In this document: in pieces, positions 39,318 through 48,140 of the stretch
Position numbering within the stretch: the first letter of the stretch is position 1
Layout: every line of letters starts with the position of its first letter
From: Burkholderiales bacterium
GTDB taxonomy: Bacteria > Pseudomonadota > Gammaproteobacteria > Burkholderiales > Burkholderiaceae_C
Length of the DNA stretch: 64,000 nucleotides
Direction of reading: 5' to 3'
Assembly (NCBI GenBank): GCA_016000265.1
Contig: JAECRL010000015.1
Location: 1 to 64,000, forward strand
The notes under the pieces: model-generated
What the model was told of the DNA's origin: nothing
Databases searched by the model: none
The model's input: only the letters and a program-made list of their open reading frames with translations
Translations under genes and position numbers: made by a program

Positions 39318-40016
39318 TCAGTTGGCGACGTAAGGGCGCGTGGTGATGGGACGCGAGCGCAGCTTCAGGCTGATGTCCTGGGTCAACGTGCCGTAGTCGA
39401 ATTCCAGAGCGAACTCGGTGAACTCGGGCAGTTGCAGGACCGTGCGGAAGACATCCTTGGCCTGCGAGGTGAGCTTGAGGTTGCCCAGCACCTCGTGACC
39501 GGTGACCGACAGGGGGAACTTGTACTTCAGGGCCAACGGGGTGTTGACGGTGAAGTCGTAAATCGGCATTTGGGGCTTGGTCACACCGCCCACGGGCGTG
39601 GTGTCGGCCAGCACCTTCTTTTGATCGTAGTTGATCGTGAAATTGGCCAGGGTGAAGCCGAGGGTCTGACCGGTCTCGTCGTTGAAGCGCTCAAAGAACA
39701 GAGCCGAACCAACGGCGGTGCCCGAGACGATGTTCAGGCGGGGACCGATGACGATTTTGGTGATGGGGAAACCGAAAGCGGCCGGGGTGATCGTGCCGTT
39801 GCTTTCGCCAGGCGTGCCGGGCGCTGCGACGTAGGTGGTGCCACGGGCCGACACCGTCAAATTGACCAGATCGAAGGCCTGGCGATTTTCAAACGGGAAG
39901 GCTTGAACCGAATTGGAAACGGTGAATTGCGTCGGGATCGTCAGGTTGGCGAGGGCGGCCTGCGCAGAAAAGCCGATGGCAGCAGCGGCGGACAGGCGGA
40001 TGGCGGTGCGGAACAT
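39318..40016 (-). CDS. Secreted protein of unknown function, tandem paralogue B
   Basis: The 232-residue product is a close relative of paralogue A, conserved over the whole mature length, most of all in RFNDETGQTLGFTLANFTI, TPLALKYKFPLSVTGHEVL and EFDYGTLTQDIS, and in the C-terminal TTRPYVAN. The signal peptide spans 1-24 (cut after ALA). There is no membrane anchor and no PEP-CTERM motif. I chose the ATG at 40016, since the longer frame begins with a sequence that would spoil the signal peptide. The high similarity of A and B points to gene duplication. Function unknown. Confidence 0.75.
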   Translation of the reverse strand: MFRTAIRLSAAAAIGFSAQAALANLTIPTQFTVSNSVQAFPFENRQAFDLVNLTVSARGTTYVAAPGTPGESNGTITPAAFGFPITKIVIGPRLNIVSGTAVGSALFFERFNDETGQTLGFTLANFTINYDQKKVLADTTPVGGVTKPQMPIYDFTVNTPLALKYKFPLSVTGHEVLGNLKLTSQAKDVFRTVLQLPEFTEFALEFDYGTLTQDISLKLRSRPITTRPYVAN

Positions 40017-40122
40017 GGTGTCTCCAGTCGGGTGAAGTGACTTGTCAAAACAGCAAGTCGATGGCATTGATCATCCAACGCCCATGTCGCGCTTGACACC
40101 CCCTGATCAGGTGATGGCCCAC

Positions 40123-40150
40123 AAAAAAACCGTGCCAATGGCACGGTTTT
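40123..40150 (-). terminator. Intrinsic terminator of the OmpW-like gene
   Basis: An 11-bp stem AAAACCGTGCC/GGCACGGTTTT (40126-40136 with 40140-40150, loop AAT), with a further run of A at 40123-40125 giving T residues on the minus strand. It lies about 40 bases after the stop of the gene at 40192. Confidence 0.85.
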
Positions 40151-40191
40151 GAGGGTTATCACGCCCCCCGGTCGGGGTGGGCGATTTGGCG

Positions 40192-41394
40192 TCAGAAGCT
40201 GCGACCGACGCTCACCGTCACGATGGTGTTGGTGATTTTCATTTTCTGTTCGCGGACGAACGTGCCTTGATTCGGCAGGCCCTTCACGCGTGCGGCCAAC
40301 TCCATGATTCGGGTGGTGAAACCACCAGAACCCCAAGCCGATTCACCGAGATTCAGCAAGTTTGTGAAATCTCGCTGAGACTCATCGTTGGTTGCACTGA
40401 TGTCTTTCAAAACCGCCGAATCGCTGTTGATGTTGGTGTTGGAGGTCACCAGGCGCGAGGTGGTCCTCAAACCAATTCGACCAACGGAAACGTTGACGTG
40501 CCATTCATCATCGAGATGGGTTTGCAAGCCGACAAATGGACCCACACCGAAGGTATTGCGCGTGGTGACTGTCGTTTTACCGCCCTGGTATTCATCGAAA
40601 AACGAAGTGGACTTACCGCCAAAGAACACGGCATACATGGCGCCGACACCCACATAGGGCCTCACCAAATTCTCTTTGGCCCCAAAGTTATAGCTGCCAA
40701 TGACCAAAGGCGGCAAAAGTTTTGTCGTGGCCAGGTGCCGCCCATTCAAACCATTGGGGGTCACACCATCCGCACGCAGGCCACCACCGTAGATCTTGAT
40801 GGACATGGGGGCCGCCAGCAAGAAGCCTTCAAGCAACCACTTGCGGTCTTCGTCAATCCAATAACCGACGGACAGCGTGGGCGTACCAATTTGACGTTGG
40901 GCACGCGCGGTGATGCCAGGGGGAATGCCGAGGCCCTTCAAACCCGTTGCACCAAAGAACGAATCCGAATCGGGCTCAGCGTCCAAATTGGGGTCGGAAT
41001 AACTGGTCGAGCCGAACAGCGGCCCGGCGCCGGCCAGCTCGTACGCGCTGAAATCGCCGCTGTTGACGTAGCGATCACAATCAGCCGCGGAGTAAGTGGT
41101 CGGACCGCCAACTGCAGTACAGTCGTTGATCATGGCGTCAGCCAGTTTGAAGGCGCCTTTGAGCTGGGCGCGCGTCACGACATCCCCCGTGATGTCCCGA
41201 GCCTCTTCCGACTTGGTCTTGGTGAACGCCGAGGTGTACCCAATGCGCATGAACAAGCGGCTGCGCACGTTGCTGTCCCAGCCGGTGGGGAAAATGCTGT
41301 TGGCCTGAGCGTGGGCGTTGAGGGTCGGGAGGGCCGTGCAAGCTGCGATCAGCAGTGCGGCTGCGGCCTTGAGGCCGTCTGGGCGAAAGCGCAT
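40192..41394 (-). CDS. OmpW-family outer membrane protein
   Basis: The 400-residue product has a signal peptide (1-30, cut after AHA) and beta-barrel features: alternating polar/hydrophobic strands, LLPPLVIGSYNFGAKENLVRPYVGVGAMYAVFF (the OmpW hallmark) and a final strand ending in Phe (TIVTVSVGRSF), the signal for BAM insertion. It is almost twice as long as E. coli OmpW; the extra length is a loop region (about 60-150) with two cysteines (DCTAVGG, DCDRY). Codon use is more AT-rich than in neighbouring genes. It sits between the anchorless pair and the PEP-CTERM pair with its own terminator. Confidence 0.75.
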   Translation of the reverse strand: MRFRPDGLKAAAALLIAACTALPTLNAHAQANSIFPTGWDSNVRSRLFMRIGYTSAFTKTKSEEARDITGDVVTRAQLKGAFKLADAMINDCTAVGGPTTYSAADCDRYVNSGDFSAYELAGAGPLFGSTSYSDPNLDAEPDSDSFFGATGLKGLGIPPGITARAQRQIGTPTLSVGYWIDEDRKWLLEGFLLAAPMSIKIYGGGLRADGVTPNGLNGRHLATTKLLPPLVIGSYNFGAKENLVRPYVGVGAMYAVFFGGKSTSFFDEYQGGKTTVTTRNTFGVGPFVGLQTHLDDEWHVNVSVGRIGLRTTSRLVTSNTNINSDSAVLKDISATNDESQRDFTNLLNLGESAWGSGGFTTRIMELAARVKGLPNQGTFVREQKMKITNTIVTVSVGRSF

Positions 41395-41460
41395 TCTGTC
41401 TCCTTGATGCGATCGGTTCGTGCGAGCGGGTCTGACGTGTCGGGGAAGGGCCGACCATGG

Positions 41461-41526
41461 AAAAAGCCGCTCACGGTGACGCGAGCGGCTTGTGTGTCGT
41501 CAACGGCCCCTGACACCAGGGGCCGT
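41461..41526 (-). terminator. Double-hairpin terminator of PEP-CTERM gene 1
   Basis: On the minus strand an IR ACGGCCCCTG/CAGGGGCCGT (41526-41503) is followed by GCCGCTC/GAGCGGC (41489-41466) and TTTTT. The second stem is the likely terminator for the gene at 41533. Confidence 0.75.
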
Positions 41527-41532
41527 CAGCCA

Positions 41533-42393
41533 TCACTTGGCGCGACGACGGGCGGCGAAGCCCAGGCCAGCCAGGCCCACGACCATCAGGGCGTAGGTCG
41601 AAGGCTCAGGCACCGGCGTGGCGGTGACGGTGATGGTGGAGTTGATCCAGCCAAAACCAGCGGCTTGACCCGTGACCGGATCCTTGTTGGTCGTAGACAG
41701 CTTGTTGTCCACGGCCTTCAGGGCGGCGCGGCCGGTGGTGTTCAGGTTCAGGGCCTGAGCGAACTTGTTCAGACCGTCGGTCTGGTCCACGAAGAACAGG
41801 CCGCGCAGGGCGTTGTCGACGTTGAACACGGTTTCCACGGCGGGATTGGGCACCGAGAAGGTGGTCGGGCCTTGCAGGGTCTCGAAGGACCACAGCGAGT
41901 AACCTTGGACCGAGGTGAAACCGTTGCCGCCCGACAGGTCGGCCTTGATGATCTTGGAGTTCAGGTCAACGGTCAGGTTTTCGATGACCAGGAAGCCAGC
42001 GCCGAGGGTGGCGCCGTTCTTGATGGTGATCTGCTTGGCGCCGCCGGAGGTGACCACTTGGGTCACGCTCAGGGTGGTGCCGTCGAAGTTGCCGGTCAGC
42101 GAGGCCACCGGGGCGTTCACGTAGGCTGCGCCGCCCTTGAGGTACTTGCCGTCAGGGCCCTTGGGAGCCGTCAGGTCGGCCGGGGCAACCGTTTCGAACT
42201 GGACAGCGGCGGTGTTCAGGGCGGAAATCAGGGTGTCCGAGAACGTCAGGCGGCCGGTGCCGCTCATGTCGTGCAGGGTCCAGCCGCTGTCGGTCACGGT
42301 GTTGGTCGTGGTCAGCGTGGCGGTCACGGCGTGCGAAGCGCCCATGGACACGAGGGCGGCGGCGGCGACCAGGCTCTTGAATGCGAATTTCAT
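41533..42393 (-). CDS. PEP-CTERM exported protein 1
   Basis: The 286-residue protein has a signal peptide (1-22, cut after SHA) and a C-terminal PEP-CTERM sorting signal: VPEPSTYALMVVGLAGLGFA followed by RRRAK. Exosortase cleaves such signals and the proteins go to the cell surface or matrix. The mature part is Thr/Asn/Gly rich, beta-rich and free of cysteine. The segment LVIENLTVDLNSKIIKADL parallels a motif in paralogues A and B, and the whole is related to the next gene (42623-43435). GGAGAG precedes the ATG at 42393. No exosortase gene is in the window. Confidence 0.88.
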   Translation of the reverse strand: MKFAFKSLVAAAALVSMGASHAVTATLTTTNTVTDSGWTLHDMSGTGRLTFSDTLISALNTAAVQFETVAPADLTAPKGPDGKYLKGGAAYVNAPVASLTGNFDGTTLSVTQVVTSGGAKQITIKNGATLGAGFLVIENLTVDLNSKIIKADLSGGNGFTSVQGYSLWSFETLQGPTTFSVPNPAVETVFNVDNALRGLFFVDQTDGLNKFAQALNLNTTGRAALKAVDNKLSTTNKDPVTGQAAGFGWINSTITVTATPVPEPSTYALMVVGLAGLGFAARRRAK

Positions 42394-42494
42394 TGATCTC
42401 TCCACAATGTGCGGTCGATTTGGTTACGGACTCGGCAGACCCAGATGCTGTTTTGACCTGCGCTCGCCGAGTTCGTCGGCTTGTGTACTACTGT

Positions 42495-42534
42495 AGGGCG
42501 GCTGGCTTCCCGATGCATCGGGGAACTCCCGCCC
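42495..42534. promoter_or_regulatory. Composite palindrome upstream of PEP-CTERM gene 1
   Basis: A perfect 14-bp palindrome CCCGATGCATCGGG (42509-42522) lies inside a wider inverted repeat GGGCGG ... CCGCCC (from about 42496 to 42534). It is about 115-140 bases upstream of the gene starting at 42393. The symmetry suggests a dimeric regulator site; there is no T tract that would make it a terminator. Confidence 0.4.
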
Positions 42535-42622
42535 GTTATGTGTGTTTCATCACAAAGGGGGGTGGACTGGCTCCACGAAACCCCGCATTTGAGTGCCGGG
42601 TTCCCCCTTCGGGATCAAAACA

Positions 42623-43435
42623 TCACTTGGCAGCGCGGCGACGACGAGCCATCAGGCCGATGCCGACCAGGCCCACGCCCATCAGGGCATAGGTGGAGGG
42701 CTCGGGCACGGCGGCCGTGGTGGCGGTCACGCTGATGGACGAACGGATGACGCCGTAGCCGTTGGGGTCGTCGTTGACGCCAGCCAGCGAACCTGCGCCC
42801 AGTTCGTTCAGGCCAGTGGCTTGAACGAAGATGTTGAAGGCTTCGTCATAGATCTTCAGGCCGCTGAGGGTGTTGATCGAGGTGGTCACGCCTTCTTTGG
42901 CAGCGAAGGAGGTGGCGCCTTCGATGGTGGTGATCTTCCACAGCTTCAGGTCGTTGATCGCGCCAACGTTGTTGCCACCGATGATGTTGGCGTAGACGTC
43001 CATGTTGACCAGGTCAACGCGCAGGTCGGTGATGGTGATGAAACCACCATCGCTGACGTCGCTGGCAACCAGGGTCTGGGTGGCGCCGCCGGCCGTCTTG
43101 ACGCCTTCGATCGACACGGTGGTGCCGTCGAAAGAGCCGCTCAGGCTGGTCACGCCGGCCTTGGCAACGATGGACTTGTAGCCAATGTTGGGGTCCGGGT
43201 CCTTGTCGATGGTCAGCTCAACGTTGCCGGCGGGGTCCACCGATGCGTTGGCCAGGCTCAGGGCGCCGCGCAGGCCTTCCGAGAACTCCAGCGAGCCGAA
43301 GCCGACCAGGTTGGACACGGTCCAGCCTTGATCGGTGACCGAGCCGCCCTGGTCCAAGGTCAGCGAAGCAGCGTTGGAAGCGCCAGCGGCCATGAAGGCA
43401 GCGGCAACAACCAGGGACTTCAAGTTGAATTTCAT
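42623..43435 (-). CDS. PEP-CTERM exported protein 2
   Basis: The 270-residue protein has a signal peptide (1-22, cut after SNA) and the PEP-CTERM signal VPEPSTYALMGVGLVGIGLM followed by RRRRAAK. It is a paralogue of PEP-CTERM protein 1: both begin MKF-K-SLV-AAA, have VTD-GWT near the mature N-terminus, a SGSFDGTTVSIE-like block and (ITDLRVDL/IENLTVDL). Asp and Gly are frequent and cysteine is absent. GTGGAGAT precedes the ATG at 43435. It is the most upstream gene of the five-gene series. Function unknown; a surface or matrix role is inferred from the sorting signal. Confidence 0.88.
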   Translation of the reverse strand: MKFNLKSLVVAAAFMAAGASNAASLTLDQGGSVTDQGWTVSNLVGFGSLEFSEGLRGALSLANASVDPAGNVELTIDKDPDPNIGYKSIVAKAGVTSLSGSFDGTTVSIEGVKTAGGATQTLVASDVSDGGFITITDLRVDLVNMDVYANIIGGNNVGAINDLKLWKITTIEGATSFAAKEGVTTSINTLSGLKIYDEAFNIFVQATGLNELGAGSLAGVNDDPNGYGVIRSSISVTATTAAVPEPSTYALMGVGLVGIGLMARRRRAAK

Positions 43436-43634
43436 TGTGATCTCCACTCTCATGCGGACTTTTCGGTTGAAAGAACTTCATGTCGCTCCGGGGCGTCCGC
43501 ACCCTCCCCTGAGCGCCGGCAGATTGCTTGAATCTGCGTCTTTCTGATGTTGATGGCAGCCACAGAGGGGAACAAGATGAATATCCCGAGATTTGCAACA
43601 ATCCGTCAACCTGGTGGGGGGTGCACCCGACTCG

Positions 43635-43651
43635 CCCCCCTAGCCGGGGGT
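43635..43651. promoter_or_regulatory. Inverted repeat CCCCC-N5-GGGGG upstream of PEP-CTERM gene 2
   Basis: CCCCC TAGCC GGGGG (43636-43650), read on the minus strand as TACCCCCGGCTAGGGGG. It resembles sites bound by some NarL/FixJ-type response regulators (TACCCCC with a mirrored half). It is 200 bases before the gene at 43435 and just after the tyrS stop, so it could also serve as a tyrS 3' element. Confidence 0.3.
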
Positions 43652-43704
43652 AGTGAAAACACCCGAAGTGTCACGCAAGCCGTTGATCGGCTCACGCGCA
43701 CATT

Positions 43705-44967
43705 TCACGACAAGGCGGCGACCGTCACGCGCGCGAACTTGCGCTTGCCAACTTGAATGACGAACCGCCCCGAGGTCAGCCGCAAAGCCTTGTCGGCCAC
43801 CACGTCGCCATCGATGCGCACCCCCCCCTGCTCGACCAGTCGCATGGCCTCGCTGGACGAGGGCACCAGCCCGGCTTGCTTGAGGAGGGCGCCGATGCCC
43901 AGGCCTTCGGCCGGCGCGCTCAACGTCACCTCCGGGATGTCGTCCGGCACGCCGCCGCGGGCGCGGTTGTTGAAGTCGTCCAGCGCCGCCTCGGCCGCCG
44001 CGGCGCCGTGAAAACGGGTGACGATTTCCTGCCCCAGCATGACCTTGGCGTCGCGCGGGTTGCGCCCGGACTGGCACTCGGCCTGCAGGCGCGCCAACTC
44101 GTCCAACGGGCGGAAGCTCAACAAGGTGAAGTACGTCCACATCAGGTCGTCGCTGATGCTCATGAGCTTGCCGAACATCTCGTTGGGCGCCTCGCTGATG
44201 CCGATGTAGTTTTGCTTGGACTTCGACATCTTCTCGACGCCGTCCAGGCCCACCAGCAGGGGCATGGTCAGGATGCACTGCGCCTCCTGGCCATATTCGG
44301 CCTGCAGGTGGCGCCCCATCAGCAAATTGAATTTCTGGTCGGTGCCGCCGAGTTCCAGGTCGGATTTCAAGGCGACCGAGTCGTAGCCCTGCATGAGCGG
44401 GTAGAGAAACTCATGCACGCTGATGGAGGTGCCGGCGTGGAAACGCTCGTGGAAGTCATTGCGCTCCATCATGCGGGCCACGGTGTAGCGGCTGGCGAGC
44501 TGGATCATGCCGCGCGCCCCCAGGGCGTCGCACCACTCGCTGTTGTAGCGAATTTCGGTCCTGGCGGGGTCGAGGACCAGGCTGGCCTGCTTGTAATAGG
44601 TCTCGGCATTGGCCTTGACCTGCTCGGGCGTCAGCGGCGGGCGGGTGGTGTTTCGCCCGGACGGGTCGCCAATGAGGGAGGTGAAGTCACCGATCAAGAA
44701 AATGACCTGGTGGCCGATATCCTGAAGCTGGCGCAGCTTGTTGAGCACCACGGTGTGGCCCAGGTGGATGTCGGGCGCGGTTGGATCCAGGCCCAGCTTG
44801 ATGCGCAGGGGCACCCCGGTGGCTTCGGATCGGGCCAGCTTGCGCACCCACTCGGCCTCCGGCAGGAGTTCCTCGACGCCGCGCAGGGTGATGGCCAGGG
44901 CCTCCTTCACGCGATCGGTGACGGGGTGGACTGACTGGGCTTCAGGCGCTTTTTCTTGATGAGACAT
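43705..44967 (-). CDS. tyrS: Tyrosyl-tRNA synthetase
   Basis: TyrS charges tRNA-Tyr. The 420-residue product has the class I signatures HLGH in [16 protein letters not shown] (near residue 60) and KMSKSKQN (near 250), [16 protein letters not shown], and an S4 RNA-binding domain at the C-terminus ([17 protein letters not shown]). The open frame extends far upstream, but family sequence begins at the ATG 44967 (MSHQEKA). The first 20 residues are variable. It is divergent from the M23 peptidase gene. Confidence 0.97.
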   Translation of the reverse strand: MSHQEKAPEAQSVHPVTDRVKEALAITLRGVEELLPEAEWVRKLARSEATGVPLRIKLGLDPTAPDIHLGHTVVLNKLRQLQDIGHQVIFLIGDFTSLIGDPSGRNTTRPPLTPEQVKANAETYYKQASLVLDPARTEIRYNSEWCDALGARGMIQLASRYTVARMMERNDFHERFHAGTSISVHEFLYPLMQGYDSVALKSDLELGGTDQKFNLLMGRHLQAEYGQEAQCILTMPLLVGLDGVEKMSKSKQNYIGISEAPNEMFGKLMSISDDLMWTYFTLLSFRPLDELARLQAECQSGRNPRDAKVMLGQEIVTRFHGAAAAEAALDDFNNRARGGVPDDIPEVTLSAPAEGLGIGALLKQAGLVPSSSEAMRLVEQGGVRIDGDVVADKALRLTSGRFVIQVGKRKFARVTVAALS

Positions 44968-45017
44968 GGTGGGCCAACAGGTGAAAATCAGCATATGGGA
45001 GGCCGATTCGGCCCCGC

Positions 45018-45023
45018 TATACT
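45018..45023 (+). promoter_or_regulatory. Likely -10 of the M23 peptidase-anmK transcript
   Basis: TATACT at 45018-45023 is a good -10 match. No convincing -35 stands at the expected spacing. The start would be near 45030, about 100 bases before the TTG start of the peptidase gene. Confidence 0.4.
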
Positions 45024-45129
45024 CCGCAGATTGCGCGCGCCCCAGGCACATGCCTTGCGTGGCGCAGGGAACGATTTTAAGGGTTGGCTCTGCGGGCTCG
45101 CCCTTCTCCAGCAGACAGGAACCCACGTT

Positions 45130-46557
45130 TTGACTCCAAACCGGTTGACACAGGCCATCCAGTCCTCGCGCCTCTCGCCCATCGTGGCCGCAGCCCGCGC
45201 CCTCCAAGCCGCCGCACACCGTCACCCCCGTCGCATCAGCGCCGCCGTCCTGGCCGTTCTGGCAGGCTCGGCCATGACCGCCTTCGGTGTGGCGCCGCTG
45301 TCTGCGCTGCCCGAAAGCGCCACGCCCATCGTCACCCAGGTGACCGAGGCCGTGGAGCCGGCGGCCCTGCCCGCGCAACTGCAGGGCCTGGATCTGCAGT
45401 CCTTGCGCCTGTATCGCAGCGACGTGACCCGCTCGGCCGACACCGCCGACAGCTTGCTCAAGCGACTGGGCGTGGACGATGCGCAAGCCGCTCAGTTCAT
45501 CCGCAACGATCCGCTGGCGGCCACGCTGCTGCAAGGTCGCTTGGGCAAATCCGTGAAGGCGGTGGTCGACCAGGGGCGCCTGCTGGAGCTGGTGGTGCGC
45601 GGCCCGGCCGACACCAGCGCCGACATCGACACCCACTTCACGCGACTGACCCTCTCCCGCCTGCCGCAAGGCGGCTTCAGCGTCAACCGAGCGGTGCTGC
45701 CGCTGGAGCGCCTGCCCCAGATGGGCTCGGCCACCATCCAGTCGTCCTTGTACGCGGCCGCCGACGACGCCCGCATCCCGGACGCGGTGACGAACCAGAT
45801 CGCCGAAATCTTCGGCAACGACATCGACTTCCGCCGCGAACTGCGCAAGGGTGATGCATTCAGCGTGCTCTACGAAGCCCACCTGGCCGATGGCGAGCCG
45901 GTGACCTGGGGCAACCACGCCGGTCGCGTGCTGGCCGCGCGCTTCATCAACAAGGGTGAAGAGCACAACGCCGTGTGGTTTCAGGAGGCCGGCCGCAAGG
46001 GCTCTTACTTCGACATGACCGGGCGCAGCAAGGTGCGCGCCTTCCTGTCGTCGCCGCTGGCGTTCTCTCGGGTGACCTCCGGGTTCGCCATGCGCTTTCA
46101 CCCCATCCACCGCACCTGGCGCGCCCACCTGGGCGTGGACTTCGGCGCCCCCACCGGCACCCCGGTTCGCACGGTGGGCGAGGGCCAGGTGAGCTTCTCC
46201 GGCTGGCAAAACGGCTATGGCAACGTCGTTCACGTGCTGCACAGCGGCAACCGCACCACCGTCTACGCCCACCTCAACCGCATCGACGTGCGTCGCGGCG
46301 AGCGGGTGGAGCAAGGCCAGCGCATCGGCACCGTCGGCTCGACCGGCTGGGCAACGGGCCCTCACCTGCACTTCGAGTTCAAGATGGGCAACCAGCAGGT
46401 GGACCCGATGAAGATCGCGCGCGAATCCGAGAGCCTGCAGTTGTCGCCCGCCGCGCTCGCTCAGTTCCGCAACCTGGCGGTGGACGTGGCCCAGCGCCTG
46501 CGCACCGCCAGCGAGTGGCAAGCCGCGGGTGCGCAGTCCGGCCCCCGATTTGAATGA
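45130..46557 (+). CDS. M23-family peptidoglycan endopeptidase
   Basis: This is a LytM-type zinc endopeptidase, probably acting on cell-wall cross-links in the periplasm. From a TTG at 45130 it is 475 residues, with a membrane helix (about 35-55), an OapA-like/LysM-like region (about 100-170) and an M23 domain (about 320-440) with [20 protein letters not shown] (zinc His and Asp) and [10 protein letters not shown] (zinc His). The TTG has AGGAA upstream and no better ATG fits; longer frames extend to 44956 and would overlap the tyrS start. anmK overlaps its stop by ATGA, pairing wall cleavage with sugar recycling. Confidence 0.85.
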   Translation: MTPNRLTQAIQSSRLSPIVAAARALQAAAHRHPRRISAAVLAVLAGSAMTAFGVAPLSALPESATPIVTQVTEAVEPAALPAQLQGLDLQSLRLYRSDVTRSADTADSLLKRLGVDDAQAAQFIRNDPLAATLLQGRLGKSVKAVVDQGRLLELVVRGPADTSADIDTHFTRLTLSRLPQGGFSVNRAVLPLERLPQMGSATIQSSLYAAADDARIPDAVTNQIAEIFGNDIDFRRELRKGDAFSVLYEAHLADGEPVTWGNHAGRVLAARFINKGEEHNAVWFQEAGRKGSYFDMTGRSKVRAFLSSPLAFSRVTSGFAMRFHPIHRTWRAHLGVDFGAPTGTPVRTVGEGQVSFSGWQNGYGNVVHVLHSGNRTTVYAHLNRIDVRRGERVEQGQRIGTVGSTGWATGPHLHFEFKMGNQQVDPMKIARESESLQLSPAALAQFRNLAVDVAQRLRTASEWQAAGAQSGPRFE

Positions 46558-47717
46558 ATTCGACCGGGCCTGAGCCTGCGGCGCTCGCCGAGGGCGGCGT
46601 CCATTACATCGGCTTGATGTCCGGCACCTCGCTGGATGGCGTGGACGGCGTGCTCATCCGGCGCGATCCCACAGGCTGGCGCACGCTGTCGCACTCGCAC
46701 AAGCCCTTTCCGCCCGCGCTCAAGCAGGCGATGCTGGACCTCAACACGCCGGGCGCAGACGAGTTGCACCGCGCCGCCCTGGCCTCGCAGGCGCTGGCCG
46801 TGCTGTATGCGGAGGTGGTGCAAGGCGTGTGCGAAGGCGCGGGCGTGCTGCCTTCGGAGGTGCGCGCCATCGGGGCGCACGGGCAGACGGTCAGGCATCG
46901 CCCTGACCTGTCCTACACCTGGCAGCTCAACCAACCCGCGCTGCTGGCGGAGTTGACGGGCATCGACGTGGTCGCCGACTTTCGCAGCCGGGACGTCGCT
47001 GCAGGTGGCCAGGGGGCGCCCCTGGTGCCCGCGTTTCACGACGCGATCTTCGCCCAACCGGGCCACACGGTCGTGGTGCTCAACATCGGCGGCATGGCCA
47101 ACCTCAGCATCCTGCGCCCCGGCCAGGGGCCCTTGGGCTTCGATTGCGGCCCCGGCAACGCCTTGCTGGACATGTGGTGCGGGTGGCAAACGGGACACGC
47201 CTTTGACGCGAACGGCGAATGGGGCGCCGGCGGCACCCTGCGCGAGGACTGGCTCACCGATGCCCTGGCGGACCCGTTTTTCGCCCTGCCCCCGCCCAAG
47301 AGCACGGGGCGGGATCACTTCAACGCCGACTGGCTCAACCGCTGGCTTGCACCGCACGGCCTGACCGATGGCCCGCAGGCGGACGCCGATGTCGCCCGAG
47401 ACGTTCAGGCCACGTTGTGCGAACTCACGGCCCGCAGTGCCGCGCTCGCCGTTCAAGCGCACGCGCCGGATGCCGTGGAGGTGGTGGTGTGTGGCGGAGG
47501 CGCCCTCAATGGCGACCTGATGCGCCGCCTCAGCGAGCAGCTCTCAGGGGTGCGGGTCGGGCGCTCGGACGCCCACGGCCTGGACGCCATGCAGGTGGAG
47601 GCCGCGGCGTTTGCCTGGCTGGCCTGGGCCCACATCAACCGGCTGCCGGGCAACCTGCCCGCCGTGACGGGCGCCCGGGGGCCCCGCGTGCTCGGCGCAC
47701 TGCACCCGGCTGGGTGA
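46554..47717 (+). CDS. anmK: Anhydro-N-acetylmuramic acid kinase
   Basis: AnmK phosphorylates and opens 1,6-anhydro-MurNAc released by lytic transglycosylases, feeding cell-wall recycling. The 387-residue product has the N-terminal [16 protein letters not shown] with the substrate-binding motif, [36 protein letters not shown] and the phosphate-binding [10 protein letters not shown], then [12 protein letters not shown]. Length is normal for the family. Its ATG overlaps the stop of the M23 peptidase gene, implying coupled translation. It converges on erpA with a 13-base gap. Confidence 0.96.
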   Translation: MNSTGPEPAALAEGGVHYIGLMSGTSLDGVDGVLIRRDPTGWRTLSHSHKPFPPALKQAMLDLNTPGADELHRAALASQALAVLYAEVVQGVCEGAGVLPSEVRAIGAHGQTVRHRPDLSYTWQLNQPALLAELTGIDVVADFRSRDVAAGGQGAPLVPAFHDAIFAQPGHTVVVLNIGGMANLSILRPGQGPLGFDCGPGNALLDMWCGWQTGHAFDANGEWGAGGTLREDWLTDALADPFFALPPPKSTGRDHFNADWLNRWLAPHGLTDGPQADADVARDVQATLCELTARSAALAVQAHAPDAVEVVVCGGGALNGDLMRRLSEQLSGVRVGRSDAHGLDAMQVEAAAFAWLAWAHINRLPGNLPAVTGARGPRVLGALHPAG

Positions 47718-47730
47718 GCTGGGCCTGGGC

Positions 47731-48111
47731 TCAGACCGAGAAGCTGGAGCCGCAGCCGCAGGTGGTCTGGGCGTTGGGGTTGCGGATGACGAACTGGGCG
47801 CCTTCGAGGTCGTCCTTGTAGTCGATCTCGGCGCCAATCAGGTACTGCAGGCTCATGGCGTCGATCAGCAGGGTGACGCCGTTCTTGGACATGTGGGTGT
47901 CGTCTTCGTTCGAGATTTCGTCGAAGGTGAAACCGTACTGGAAGCCCGAGCAGCCGCCGCCTTGCACGAACACGCGCAGCTTCAGGTCGGGGTTGCCTTC
48001 TTCGGCCACCAGCTCGGCCACCTTGCCAGCGGCGGCGTCGGTGAAGATGATGGGCGCCGGCACGTCAGAGGCGAAGGTGGCGGCGGTGTCTTGGGCGGCG
48101 ACGGCGGTCAT
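47731..48111 (-). CDS. erpA: Iron-sulfur cluster insertion protein ErpA
   Basis: ErpA is an A-type carrier that passes Fe-S clusters to target proteins such as IspG/IspH. The 126-residue product has the three cluster cysteines: C in [11 protein letters not shown] and C-x-C in [12 protein letters not shown] at the C-terminus. The start at 48111 (MTAVAAQ) is the first ATG; a TTG six codons upstream is less likely. It lies 29 bases after the bactofilin gene, same strand. Confidence 0.95.
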   Translation of the reverse strand: MTAVAAQDTAATFASDVPAPIIFTDAAAGKVAELVAEEGNPDLKLRVFVQGGGCSGFQYGFTFDEISNEDDTHMSKNGVTLLIDAMSLQYLIGAEIDYKDDLEGAQFVIRNPNAQTTCGCGSSFSV

Positions 48112-48140
48112 GGTGGGGGCTCCGAACAATCAACAAAAAA

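Noticed and set aside
43547..43756. 69-codon plus-strand frame between PEP-CTERM gene 2 and tyrS
   Set aside because: It runs into tyrS on the other strand, and its sequence is low-complexity and basic without any motif.
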